From positions 1-64,000 of the forward strand of contig NZ_FNBG01000017.1 of the NCBI RefSeq assembly GCF_900102215.1: a stretch of DNA of 64,000 nucleotides, given 5' to 3'. The first letter of the stretch is position 1, and each line of letters opens with the position of its first letter. The notes under the pieces are model-generated. The model searched no databases. It saw nothing but the letters and a program-made list of their open reading frames with translations, and was not told where the DNA came from. Of the stretch, positions 45,411-53,868 are shown in pieces. The translations under genes and the position numbers were made by a program. This DNA is from Fontibacillus panacisegetis. Its GTDB lineage: Bacteria > Bacillota > Bacilli > Paenibacillales > Paenibacillaceae.

Positions 45411-46394
45411 TTATTCATTAGATGACTTACCCCTATTTTTTCTTCTTCGAAGCACCCATACGATACCAAAAGCTACACCTGTGATTAATAGGATCGGAAG
45501 AGCTGCAGATAATACAATGACAATCCATTGGAAAAATATACTAATCACATTCATACTTCCACTTAATGCATCCTTAGCTCGTTCGAACAGAGAGGCATTC
45601 GTCTTCTCAGTAAGAATTATGGTATCTGGTTGATATAACCGAATCTCAATGGTTGAGAAGGATACACTATTATCGATAAATCGCATTCTCCCCCGAATTT
45701 GCTCAATTTCAGTCTGAATTCGTTCAAGTTCATTAACGAACTCCACGATCTGATCTGTCTTGGTAGCCTCATTTAAAAACTTCAAATATCTTTCTTCCAT
45801 CGCCAGCTTTACTTTAAGACGCGACTCTAGATCAACGTATTCCTCGGAGACGTCCTGACCTTGAATGCTGCGCTGCATGTCTTCATGATCAAATTTCTCC
45901 AATCGATCCAAAAAGGTGGAAAATCCGCTGGCAGGCACTTTAATTGTAAAATCACCCCCTTTTTCGTTGTGAGAGAAACCTTCGGAGAACTCTACTATAT
46001 ATCCACCTGCTAATGTAACCAAATTACGAATATCGGATTGTGCCTTACCATAGTCTTTGACCTCCATCGTAACGTTGGCTGTATAAATCAGTTTCTTATT
46101 CAGTCCGGCAATACTGTCAGCTGCGCTGAAGCCCGTACTCGTTATGAAATTTCCACCTTTTGATTCAGAGCTTGGTAAAGCTTCAGTTGTATTTGCGGAT
46201 GCACTATCAAACTTAACTTGTTCTGTAGACTCCTCTTTTGCGCTCTCACTTGTACCTGTATCTGACGCAAAATCGCTAGTACTGGAGCTGTTGGCCATAG
46301 GTGCACTATTACTATTGTCTTTCGCGCTTCCACACCCACTCAGTACTAAAAGAAAAATCATGCTTACTACCAGCCAATTCCCCCATTTGTTCAT
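45411..46394 (-). CDS. DUF4349 lipoprotein
   Basis: A lipoprotein signal (VVSMIFLLVLSGCG, lipobox LSGC) is followed by a serine-rich linker, a DUF4349 domain (LIYTANVTMEVKDYGKAQSD near 90, then a long coiled coil including EERYLKFLNEATKTDQIVEF shortened at both ends), and a C-terminal membrane helix (WIVIVLSAALPILLITGVAF) with a basic tail. DUF4349 proteins are membrane-spanning surface proteins of unknown function. ATG 46394 has GGGGG eight bases upstream. It lies upstream of the riboswitch, on the same strand as the transglutaminase-like gene. Confidence 0.85.
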   Translation of the reverse strand: MNKWGNWLVVSMIFLLVLSGCGSAKDNSNSAPMANSSSTSDFASDTGTSESAKEESTEQVKFDSASANTTEALPSSESKGGNFITSTGFSAADSIAGLNKKLIYTANVTMEVKDYGKAQSDIRNLVTLAGGYIVEFSEGFSHNEKGGDFTIKVPASGFSTFLDRLEKFDHEDMQRSIQGQDVSEEYVDLESRLKVKLAMEERYLKFLNEATKTDQIVEFVNELERIQTEIEQIRGRMRFIDNSVSFSTIEIRLYQPDTIILTEKTNASLFERAKDALSGSMNVISIFFQWIVIVLSAALPILLITGVAFGIVWVLRRRKNRGKSSNE

Positions 46395-46514
46395 AAAATC
46401 AGCCCCCATAGCTCTCATTATTTAGGGTCATTTTTATTTTTTTCGCTTTCCAAATGCCCCATATCATAATGACGTTGCCAGAGTTTGGAAGGTTGCTGTA
46501 GCCTGGAATATTTA

Positions 46515-47753
46515 TTACTCGCTATATTTCTTCAGAATAATAGCCGCGTTATGACCGCCGAATCCAAAAGAATTAGACAAGCCGATTTCGAGATCTGCTT
46601 TCCTCGCTGTATTCGGAACATAATCGAGATCACAAGCTGGATCGGGATGTTCCAAATTAATCGTTGGCGGGATAATCCCCTCCTTTAGAGACTCAACCAA
46701 AGCGATAGCCTCAGCCCCTCCTGACGCACCGAACATATGACCAAGCATCGATTTGTTTGCGGTAATTGGCACCCTCGGCGCATGATCTCCGAATAACCTT
46801 TTTAACGCTTTCGTCTCCGCGAGATCTCCTACCTCGGTGCTTGTAGCATGAGCGCTCACTACATCGATATCGTGAGGGGAAATACCTGCCGAATGAATCG
46901 CTCTTTTCATCGCTAAAAGCGCCCCGTCTCCTTCCGGATGAGAAGCAACAATATGATACGCATCTGAGCTCGCCCCGTATCCGATCACTTCACCGTGAAT
47001 GTTTGCTCCTCTTGCCAGGGCATGATCCAATGATTCCATGACTACAATTCCTGCGCCTTCCCCCATAACAAAACCGTCACGCGTTGCATCAAATGGTCGG
47101 CTTGCCTGCTCCGGGGCATCATTGCGTCTAGACAATGCAGTAGCATTGCCAAAGCTTGCCAACGACAATGGATGGATTGCTGCTTCGGTTCCTCCGGCAA
47201 TGATTACATCGGCTTCTCCGGTTCGGATCATCCGAAACGCTTCTCCAATTGCAGTATTTCCAATCGAGCAAGCTGTAACTGGAGATAAAGTCGGACCTAA
47301 AGCGCCAAAATGGATGCTGATTTGTGCAGCCGCCATATTCGAGATCATCATAGGCACCAAGCTAGGACTTACTCGACCAGGCCCACGTTTAAGATATGCG
47401 TCATAATTATCTGTAAGCGTCCCAATACCGCCAATTCCTGTACCGACATATACACCAAAGCGTTCCCGATCGATTCTGTCCAATGGAAGCTCAGCATCTT
47501 CAACAGCCTTCTTAGCCGCGTAAAGCCCAAATTGGCAAAATCGATCCATCTTCCGTGCATCCTTCCGTCCAAAAAGTGCTTCAGCATCAAAGCTGCGAAC
47601 CAATCCTGCGATTTTGGTTCCGAATTCCGAGACGTCAAATAAATCGATAATTGTAATTCCTGATTTCCCTTCCTTCAAGCTGTTCCAGAACAGTTCAATT
47701 TCATTGCCTAGCGGGGATGCAATCCCCCTGCCAGTAATCACAACTCTCTGCAT
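46515..47753 (-). CDS. fabF: 3-oxoacyl-ACP synthase II (FabF-like ketosynthase)
   Basis: The thiolase-fold ketosynthase has the full catalytic triad: cysteine in SPVTACSIGNTAIGE near 160, histidine in SAHATSTEVGD near 300, and histidine in NKSMLGHMFGASG near 337. It should extend acyl-ACP with malonyl-ACP in fatty acid synthesis. No acyl carrier protein, FabD or FabG is beside it, so it is probably a second FabF copy used for a special lipid or under special conditions. ATG 47753 is seven bases after AAGGAGG; the ATG one codon earlier is closer than ideal. It is divergent from an MmyB-type regulator. Confidence 0.9.
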   Translation of the reverse strand: MQRVVITGRGIASPLGNEIELFWNSLKEGKSGITIIDLFDVSEFGTKIAGLVRSFDAEALFGRKDARKMDRFCQFGLYAAKKAVEDAELPLDRIDRERFGVYVGTGIGGIGTLTDNYDAYLKRGPGRVSPSLVPMMISNMAAAQISIHFGALGPTLSPVTACSIGNTAIGEAFRMIRTGEADVIIAGGTEAAIHPLSLASFGNATALSRRNDAPEQASRPFDATRDGFVMGEGAGIVVMESLDHALARGANIHGEVIGYGASSDAYHIVASHPEGDGALLAMKRAIHSAGISPHDIDVVSAHATSTEVGDLAETKALKRLFGDHAPRVPITANKSMLGHMFGASGGAEAIALVESLKEGIIPPTINLEHPDPACDLDYVPNTARKADLEIGLSNSFGFGGHNAAIILKKYSE

Positions 47754-47817
47754 CATGATTCCTCCTTCTTTTAGTACCAAGTATTAAAAATACGTTTTCC
47801 TATATTCTACCCTCAAG

Positions 47818-47853
47818 TTATCCTATTACCAGTTTTCAGTTATACTAGGATAA
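47818..47853. promoter_or_regulatory. Candidate operator between fabF-like and mmyB-like genes
   Basis: TTATCCTA (47818-47825) and TAGGATAA (47846-47853) are exact inverted 8-mers, 28 bp apart start to start, in the divergent promoter region. They may bind the adjacent XRE regulator. Inference from position and symmetry only. Confidence 0.4.
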
Positions 47854-47938
47854 GGAGTAATATGATATTTAAATTTAATCCCTTTATAATGATATTTAGG
47901 ACCAGATCTTAATGTCTAATTTCTCTTTGGAGGTAAGC

Positions 47939-48778
47939 ATGAAGCAAGAGCCAAGACTAAAGGCGCTATCAGACTTTTTAAAAACTCATCGTGCCAAAAT
48001 TGATCCCCAAAGTGTAGGAATGCCCGTCGGTTCCCGCCGCCGAACTCCTGGTTTACGCAGAGAGGAAATCGCTCAATTGGCAGGGGTTAGTACTAGTTGG
48101 TATACATGGCTTGAGCAGGGACGAGACATTAAAGTATCCGCTTCTGTATTGGATGCCATATCAGGAGCTCTTAAACTGAACAGCGACGAGAGAAAATATC
48201 TGTTTGACCTCGCGTTAGACAACGCTTTTCATCCAAATTTTGCGGTTAAAGAACCTACCGTGATCAGCCCTTCCATGCTTAAAATATTGCAGGAGCTTAA
48301 ATATTGCCCGACCATTATTTCAGATCGTCATTGCAACATTGTTGGCTGGAACGAAGCAGCATGCCATGTATTTATCGATTTTCGGCAAATTCCTGAACAA
48401 GAACGAAATATGATCTCTCTTCTTTTTACGAAAAAGGAATTTCGCGCTCTTGCAGTGAATTGGGCACATTTCGTCAAAGGGTTTCTTGCGATCTTTCGCG
48501 CCTATTACGGACAATATGTCGCTGATCCTTGGTATTCGGAGTTCATTTCACATATGGAGCACAATTATCCTGATTTTAAAGGCCTATGGAATCAGAGTGA
48601 AGTCAGTGCTGCACCTGAGGTTATGATAGAATTTCGCCATGCCAAGGCTGGTAAAATGCTCTTTAATCTGTTATCCCTTCAGGCACAGGGTGATGCAGAC
48701 TTGAGATTAAGCATCTATACGCCGGTAGACAAATCATCAACGGAAATGAAACTGCAAAAACTGCTTGAAGGACAATAA
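47939..48778 (+). CDS. XRE regulator with MmyB-like ligand domain
   Basis: An N-terminal helix-turn-helix (LRREEIAQLAGVSTSWYTWL near 45-64, preceded by the family arginine motif GSRRRTPG) is joined to an MmyB-like ligand-binding domain (residues 100-279, with CPTIISDRHCNIVGWNEA shortened to IISDRHCNIVGWNEA and the CHVFIDF block). Domains of this type can bind fatty acids. Divergence from a FabF-like ketosynthase supports a role in lipid homeostasis, by inference. ATG 47939 is five bases after TTTGGAGG; an earlier ATG at 47912 has no such site. Confidence 0.88.
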   Translation: MKQEPRLKALSDFLKTHRAKIDPQSVGMPVGSRRRTPGLRREEIAQLAGVSTSWYTWLEQGRDIKVSASVLDAISGALKLNSDERKYLFDLALDNAFHPNFAVKEPTVISPSMLKILQELKYCPTIISDRHCNIVGWNEAACHVFIDFRQIPEQERNMISLLFTKKEFRALAVNWAHFVKGFLAIFRAYYGQYVADPWYSEFISHMEHNYPDFKGLWNQSEVSAAPEVMIEFRHAKAGKMLFNLLSLQAQGDADLRLSIYTPVDKSSTEMKLQKLLEGQ

Positions 48779-48781
48779 AAA

Positions 48782-48812
48782 GGCGGAAAACCGTAATATA
48801 CGGAATTCCGCC
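48782..48812. terminator. Convergent terminator hairpin
   Basis: GGCGGAA pairs with TTCCGCC, with an inner ACCGTAATATACGGA stem. It separates the regulator from the acetyltransferase pseudogene. Confidence 0.8.
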
Positions 48813-48826
48813 ATGCTACTACACAA

Positions 48827-49176
48827 CTATTTTTGGTTAGCCCGATACTCTTCTGCTAAAACGCTCATTACAATGACATCGCAGTATTTGCCGTTTTTGA
48901 ACATTTTTTGCCGCAGCCGTCCTTCTTCCTTAAAACCGCAGCTGGCGTAACATCGACGACCTCTCTCGTTAAAATCATAAACCTCCAGCTCAAGACGGTT
49001 TAGGTTCAACGTTTCAAAAGCAAATTTCTGCAGAAGGGAGAGAGCTTCTCTGCCGTAGCCCTGTCCGAGCAAATTCTTGCGCCCAATCACGATTCCGATA
49101 ATAGCTGAACGATTCAGCCAGTATCTTCCTTCCGGTATTCCCGTAAAGTAATTCTATCCCCAACGATATGCGGCAT
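48827..49176 (-). pseudogene. GNAT acetyltransferase, internally deleted and frameshifted
   Basis: The N-terminus reads MPHIVGDRITLREYRKED and then stops after two codons. In another frame the sequence resumes as WLNRSAIIGIVIGRKN, then LLGQGYGREALSLLQKFAF with the acetyl-CoA loop, and continues to a normal RimJ/RimL-type C-terminus. In intact relatives about 60-70 residues separate these parts, so an internal deletion with frameshift is the best reading. The remaining downstream frame from GTG 49090 might still be translated but would lack half the fold. Confidence 0.8.
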
Positions 49177-49201
49177 AACTGTCAGCTGCCTTTCTAAATG
49201 C

Positions 49202-49846
49202 TTAAACCCAATTTTCCAATTTAATATCTGATATTTTCTTAACAACTTCATCGGCCTGTGACAGATCCTGATTGCCAGAGTTTAGATTCACATAGCCTAT
49301 ACATCCCATCCCCGCTGCTTTGGCAGCTATTATGCCATTACGGGAATCTTCAAGCACGAGGCAATCCTGAGGCTCTACTCCAAGTTGAAGGGCTGCTTCG
49401 AGGTATACATCCGGCGCCGGTTTACCTTTTGCCACTTCCTCACCGCTCACAATGCAATCAAAATGTTCAGCAATCCCGAACTTAGAAACAACTTCCTCTA
49501 TGAATATTCTAGGAGAGGAGGAAGCAATACCAACTAACAATTCCCTATTTTTAATATTCTGAATAAGCTCCCTGATACCTTCAATAGGCTCGATATCTAG
49601 TAAACGAAGACCACTAATTTTACGGGCAAGCTGATATTCAATAATTTCTTCCACACTCTGCATTACCTGATACTCTACTCTAATCGATTTCCACATCTCA
49701 GGGTTCGTCATGCCCACATATTTATCAAGCTGCTCGTGCTCTATAACATGTCCAAAATAATTCATCGTCTCTATGTCTACCTCATAGTGGAGCGGTTCAC
49801 TGTCAATGATGACACCATCCATATCAAAAATAAAAGCTTTCAGCAT
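49202..49846 (-). CDS. HAD-family hydrolase, beta-phosphoglucomutase/phosphatase type
   Basis: Motif I is FDMDGVIIDSEP near residue 7 with both catalytic aspartates, motif II is GIASSSPR near 107, motif III is GKPAPDVY near 143, and motif IV is LVLEDSRNG near 165. A helical cap lies between motifs I and II. Proteins of this subgroup are sugar-phosphate phosphatases or phosphomutases; the substrate is unknown. The start at ATG 49846 follows GGAGAGGAGAG; the frame extends far upstream without a ribosome site and overlaps the AraC gene. Confidence 0.88.
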   Translation of the reverse strand: MLKAFIFDMDGVIIDSEPLHYEVDIETMNYFGHVIEHEQLDKYVGMTNPEMWKSIRVEYQVMQSVEEIIEYQLARKISGLRLLDIEPIEGIRELIQNIKNRELLVGIASSSPRIFIEEVVSKFGIAEHFDCIVSGEEVAKGKPAPDVYLEAALQLGVEPQDCLVLEDSRNGIIAAKAAGMGCIGYVNLNSGNQDLSQADEVVKKISDIKLENWV

Positions 49847-49901
49847 GATCTCTCTCCTCTCCTCATCCAATAGGATCTCTAATTCAAATTGTTGTATCTC
49901 C

Positions 49902-50852
49902 TTATCCATGCTCCCTGATCGGTACATATAAATCAATCTTGCATTTCCCCTCTGGATCAGTTGCCGGATCATTCATGCAAAATTCAAGACAATATCTATC
50001 ATCTGGATCGTACTGACTGTTTGGCAGCCATTGACCGAATAAGCTCGAATAAGCAATCGCTAGTTGATCTGCCTTATCGTAGAATGAATACAGTGCATAA
50101 GTTCCTCCCGGTAATGTTGCAAATTCAATATCTCCGAGGTGGTCCGAATTGTTTTCACCAGTATTATACTCTTTTCGAAAGCCAGGCGGTAGCGTTACAC
50201 ATGCATCATATCGACATTCAAATTCATCGACGGTCGATGGATCATCCAGAGAAGTTCCAATAAAATACTGATCAGGTGAAAACAGCCCGTTTTTTGCGGC
50301 CCACTCACCTATTTTACCCCATGCATGATAAGTGTCCAAATAGCTACCGACGTGTCTTACATAGGCTACCTCATAATTTGGCAGTTCATGAATCGAAATT
50401 TTCATATTCCAAATCCTCCTCAGAAAGTTATTGTTACTTCCTTCAGCATATCGATTTGGATTCGCTGCTTCTTCGTTTTTATTGCGATCAACTAATGAGT
50501 AATTGCTATAATTGCAATTCTTAATCAAGTCATTTCTAATCTCGGAAGGAGTTGAGTTAAAGTACTTTTTAAAGGCGGCATTAAAGCTGGACAGGGATTC
50601 AAAGCCACAAAGCAGAGATATCTGCAGAATGGCGAGATCTGAATTGCCTAAATAAGATACAGCTTTCTCTAAACGTATTCGAGTCAAAAACACGACCGGA
50701 GTTACACCGATAATCGAGGTGAAAATCCTGGAAAAATGATACTTGGAAAAGCTTGCGATCCCAGCCAGATCATCCAGTGTGAGCTTTTGCGAAAAATGCT
50801 CCTCAATATATGTAATCACTCGATCTATTCTATTTCTATATTCCTGATTCAT
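49902..50852 (-). CDS. AraC-family regulator with GyrI-like effector domain
   Basis: Residues 1-105 hold two helix-turn-helix motifs of the AraC/XylS type (LTLDDLAGIASFSKYHFSRI and LQISLLCGFESLSSFNAAFK), followed by a GyrI-like small-molecule binding domain (MKISIHELPNYEVAYVRHVG shortened at the end, then a C-terminal KIDLYVPI). This combination is found in SbmC/Rob-like regulators of drug responses. The nearest gene downstream is the HAD hydrolase, with a 55-bp gap. The start is preceded by GAGGGGG. Confidence 0.9.
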   Translation of the reverse strand: MNQEYRNRIDRVITYIEEHFSQKLTLDDLAGIASFSKYHFSRIFTSIIGVTPVVFLTRIRLEKAVSYLGNSDLAILQISLLCGFESLSSFNAAFKKYFNSTPSEIRNDLIKNCNYSNYSLVDRNKNEEAANPNRYAEGSNNNFLRRIWNMKISIHELPNYEVAYVRHVGSYLDTYHAWGKIGEWAAKNGLFSPDQYFIGTSLDDPSTVDEFECRYDACVTLPPGFRKEYNTGENNSDHLGDIEFATLPGGTYALYSFYDKADQLAIAYSSLFGQWLPNSQYDPDDRYCLEFCMNDPATDPEGKCKIDLYVPIREHG

Positions 50853-50885
50853 CCTCAGACCCCCTCAGCCTCCATGAAGCAGTTG

Positions 50886-51401
50886 CTAGACCAGTTCAAT
50901 AAATTCATTTAAATGCTGACTCACATAGGCATTCATTATCTCGATGAGGCGCGGAGACGCAGTTACATATTTGTCGTAAACCGCTTGAATCGCCTGAGAC
51001 AGACCTTCATCCTGCTCCAAATCAGAAGGCTTTGCTTCACACCAGCTTCCATCCTCCTTCCGGTTTCGTTGTACAACAATCCCTTCAGCTTCTTCCAATA
51101 TATCAGACATTACCTGGTCACTATAAAAGCGTACGCCAGCCTTGATAGCGGGCCAAGCCTTAATATCAGTAATGTAATACTGAGTGAACCAATATAGCTC
51201 TGCCGCGGACCCAATATGATTATGATAGACGTAGAACATAAATGTAGATAATTGGGCCTCATTTAATTGATCAACCAATGCCTTCTTTACTTCAAAATTT
51301 TGTCCTCGTACTTGCATCGTTAACGGTTGCACACATTGCCAGCTTATGCTTTGCTTATCCAACGTACGAAACTCAGCAAAACTCATTTTAACACGTATCA
51401 A
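50886..51401 (-). CDS. Conserved hypothetical protein, 171 residues
   Basis: The protein is soluble and helical with several tryptophan/tyrosine pairs (YWFTQYYITDIKAWPAI). I do not assign a family; a DMP19-like fold is a guess only. It follows the disrupted amj gene on the same strand by 21 bp and precedes the araC gene by 33 bp. A TTG start at 51401 lies about ten bases after AGGAGG; an ATG five codons later has no ribosome site. Confidence 0.6.
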   Translation of the reverse strand: MIRVKMSFAEFRTLDKQSISWQCVQPLTMQVRGQNFEVKKALVDQLNEAQLSTFMFYVYHNHIGSAAELYWFTQYYITDIKAWPAIKAGVRFYSDQVMSDILEEAEGIVVQRNRKEDGSWCEAKPSDLEQDEGLSQAIQAVYDKYVTASPRLIEIMNAYVSQHLNEFIELV

Positions 51402-51422
51402 TCATCCTCAGCCTCCTCAGAT

Positions 51423-51870
51423 CTATCCAGATAATATTTGTACAGCCATACCAATAAAATAAGCAGCTGGAACTATAATGACTTGAGCCAGCATAGTACC
51501 AAAAAATCGAGAAATCATTAATAGAACATATATTTTTCCTAACAGAGGTTTGGATTGATCTTGATGGATCGCTTGATCAGTGATAAGACCTAATTGAGGA
51601 TCAATAAAAATAGTTAACAGAATAGTAGCAATCCCGTTAATTAGGCCAGAGGCTTGTGAAGCTGTTGTACTTAAGTGTGGCAAGAGGTGTGCCGCATATA
51701 GTGAAGAAAGAACGCCAACGGTGTATATTGCGGTAACCAAAACATTCAGAAAAATAAACCTTTTGGAAATGCCCAGATACCTGAATTGCCGAAGGTTTAA
51801 GTTAGGATAAAGTCTCAGCCGTATGTATAACCATCGTTAACACGAATACGATGATCAGATTGGTCATCAT
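51423..51870 (-). pseudogene. amj: amj lipid II flippase gene, internally deleted
   Basis: An N-terminal fragment MMTNLIIVFVLTMVIHTAET is followed by a stop two codons later. The other frame then carries NLRQFRYLGISKRFIFLNV and VTAIYTVGVLSSLYAAHLL through to the end, which resemble the C-terminal half of Amj (YdaH), the alternative lipid II flippase of about 260-270 residues in B. subtilis. About 100 central residues are missing and the two parts are out of frame. Both ends of the gene remain, as in the two GNAT pseudogenes nearby. Confidence 0.75.
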
Positions 51871-51963
51871 AACGATTCATCTCCGTACTTCTGTCATAAG
51901 GGATGAAGCAGCCCATTCAACACTGAATGTACTGCTTCATCTAATTCATAGCCTCAGCTATAC

Positions 51964-52275
51964 TTAAGAAACTGAGTGAGATACAACCAATTCGTATTTA
52001 TTTAGTGACGCTCCTAGCATAAATTCTTTCGTCTCCCCGCCCCCACGATGAGATTCCCGGAATGCTTCACTCGAAGTCCAGCCTCGGAATGACTCTTCGT
52101 TCTCCCACAGGGTAGACACTTTCAATTCTTCTTCTCCATCTTTACCTTCGCCAAGCCATACTTCCAAACGAATAAATCCAGGCATTTGCTGAACCCCTTT
52201 AGACTCTGCAAAACGAGCAGCCACCTGTTTTCCATGACCGGCTTTAATTCGAATCGTGTTCGTTACTACAAGCAT
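51964..52275 (-). CDS. IsdG-type heme-degrading monooxygenase (ABM family)
   Basis: The 103-residue ferredoxin-like protein has the residues forming the IsdG catalytic triad: asparagine in VVTNTIRI near 6, tryptophan in FRGWTSSEAF near 66, and histidine in RESHRGG near 76. These enzymes split heme to release iron. LEVWLGEGKDG and the second strand pair agree with the ABM fold. AGGAGG precedes the ATG by seven bases. No heme importer is nearby, so the gene probably acts alone. Confidence 0.8.
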   Translation of the reverse strand: MLVVTNTIRIKAGHGKQVAARFAESKGVQQMPGFIRLEVWLGEGKDGEEELKVSTLWENEESFRGWTSSEAFRESHRGGGETKEFMLGASLNKYELVVSHSVS

Positions 52276-52476
52276 CTCTGCTCCTCCTGTTCAGGTGAGA
52301 TTATAATTGTCCTTATATTATTATAAATGAGTATCATGGCTTCACCAAATGATGTTCAGTTAGACAGTACGGTATACGACAGTTATCTTTTGTGACCATA
52401 AACATATAGCCACTTACTTTGTTCAATCACAACTACTTCGTGAAATCCCGTTTCTTTAAGCAAACTTCTCACATTT

Positions 52477-52815
52477 CTAATTTACCAAAACTCTATCATT
52501 TCTAGTATTAGGTTGTGAAATTACTAAAAACTCTGTATCCTGCTGCGAGGAATTAAATGCTCTATGAGCAACAAAAGGTGAAATTTCAATCCCTTCTTGT
52601 TCTCTAAGGGTGTGCTCCACCCCATCAATTTCGATGTTTAGCGTGCCAGACAATACAAAGAAAAACTGAATGGATTTCTGATGATAATGTCTTGCCTCAC
52701 TTGTTGCTGCGGGCATCTTCTCATGAATAATGCTTCTATTCTCTTGATCAACTAGACGCCATCCATCACAACGCTCACCCCAAATGTAATGCTCCGCGTT
52801 ATGTTTACTAATCAT
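52477..52815 (-). CDS. Small cupin-domain protein
   Basis: A single cupin barrel: motif 1 begins near ARHYHQKSIQFFFVLSG (residues 42-58, two histidines and glutamine as possible metal ligands), and motif 2 is ISPFVAHRAFNSS near 78-90 with a third histidine. Small proteins of this sort may be isomerases, dioxygenases or sugar-binding regulators; no choice is possible here. Its ribosome site GGAGG lies in the last codons of the upstream GNAT remnant, suggesting the two were an operon. Confidence 0.85.
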   Translation of the reverse strand: MISKHNAEHYIWGERCDGWRLVDQENRSIIHEKMPAATSEARHYHQKSIQFFFVLSGTLNIEIDGVEHTLREQEGIEISPFVAHRAFNSSQQDTEFLVISQPNTRNDRVLVN

Positions 52816-52818
52816 TTC

Positions 52819-53155
52819 CTATCCTCCAAAATATTTGATAAATCCCGTCTTTTTCCCCTTCTCTAGCCCACATGCCTCGTAAAACCTCAAGGTCTCTTCT
52901 TTTTTAGAACTTGTCATTAGCATCACTTTATAACAGTTACTCTGTTCCGCTATATGAATGGCCTCTTTTTTGTCCGTCCTGCTCAAGAACAATGATTTTC
53001 ATTTTGGGGTCATCAAGCATTTCACGCCAAAGCGATATTATCTGTACGTCTGTAGTATTCAGCTCAGAGTCATCAGGCTGTAAATACTTATACAGATGTA
53101 ATAAGCCCTGTAATTCATGCTCTTGGATTAGCCGTACCTGATCGTTGTTCAACAT
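52819..53155 (-). pseudogene. Second GNAT acetyltransferase remnant, internally deleted
   Basis: The N-terminal frame (MLNNDQVRLIQEHELQGLLH to IIVLEQDGQ) ends at a stop near 52937. Another frame starting KKEAIHIAEQSNCYKVMLMT then reads to the expected GNAT end (SSKKEETLRFYEACGLEKG, GFIKYFGG, stop at 52819). The central acetyl-CoA binding part (about 40 residues) is gone. The junction falls in a run of adenines (GGACAAAAAAGAGGCC), which suits slippage or short-homology deletion. Confidence 0.82.
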
Positions 53156-53176
53156 TCCCTTATCATCCTCATCGTT

Positions 53177-53839
53177 TCATATAAATAAAGCGTACAGCTC
53201 CTCAACTGATTCAACATAATATTTAGGGCTGCTTTCCATCAGTTCATTCTTGCTACCATATCCATACCCTACGGCGATTGCATCAACACCTTGATGATTT
53301 GCACCGATAATGTCAAATTTCCGATCACCAATCATAACGGCGGCATCATTACCGATCTGCTGATGTTCTAGAATATAATGGATGATTTCTGCTTTATCAG
53401 ACCGTGTACCATCCAATTCACTTCCACATACAACATCAAAAAAAGAATCCATATGAAAATAAGATAATATCTGCTCAGTAAAAACGGTTGGTTTGGAAGT
53501 CGCGACCACTAGCGTCCGATTCTGCTTTTTCAATAAACTCAACAATTCTATCATTCCATTATACAATTCATTCTCGTACATACCTTGGTCTTGAAAATAC
53601 TCTCTGTAATAACGAATGGCCTGATTCGCATCACCTTCTGTGAAACCATACAAATCCCGAAAGGAAAGCATTAGAGGTGGCCCGATAAAAGAGTTCAATT
53701 GATCCAAATCATTCACTTCAATCCCGAATTTATGCAGAGCATATTGCACTGACTTCGTTATCCCAAGCTTCGGATCTGTCAAAGTTCCATCCAAATCGAA
53801 CAATACATGTGAATAAAATCTATCCAGTGTCGTTCTCAA
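53177..53839 (-). CDS. HAD-family hydrolase, phosphoglycolate-phosphatase type
   Basis: Motif I FDLDGTLTDP near residue 14 has both catalytic aspartates; motif II VATSKPT near 113; motif III lysine in RSDKAEII near 148; motif IV VMIGDRKFDIIGA near 169. A C1-type helical cap with GFTEGDANQAIRYYREYF lies between I and II. The group includes Gph and YjjG-type nucleotidases. The frame begins with TTG at 53839, nine bases after AGGAGG. It follows the NUDIX gene by 29 bp. Confidence 0.87.
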   Translation of the reverse strand: MRTTLDRFYSHVLFDLDGTLTDPKLGITKSVQYALHKFGIEVNDLDQLNSFIGPPLMLSFRDLYGFTEGDANQAIRYYREYFQDQGMYENELYNGMIELLSLLKKQNRTLVVATSKPTVFTEQILSYFHMDSFFDVVCGSELDGTRSDKAEIIHYILEHQQIGNDAAVMIGDRKFDIIGANHQGVDAIAVGYGYGSKNELMESSPKYYVESVEELYALFI

Positions 53840-53868
53840 AATGCTGGACCTCCTGTTTTTGGTTACTG

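Noticed and set aside
46515-47753. FabF-like gene as part of a polyketide cluster
   Set aside because: No acyl carrier protein, acyltransferase or ketoreductase lies nearby and the sequence is of the fatty-acid type.
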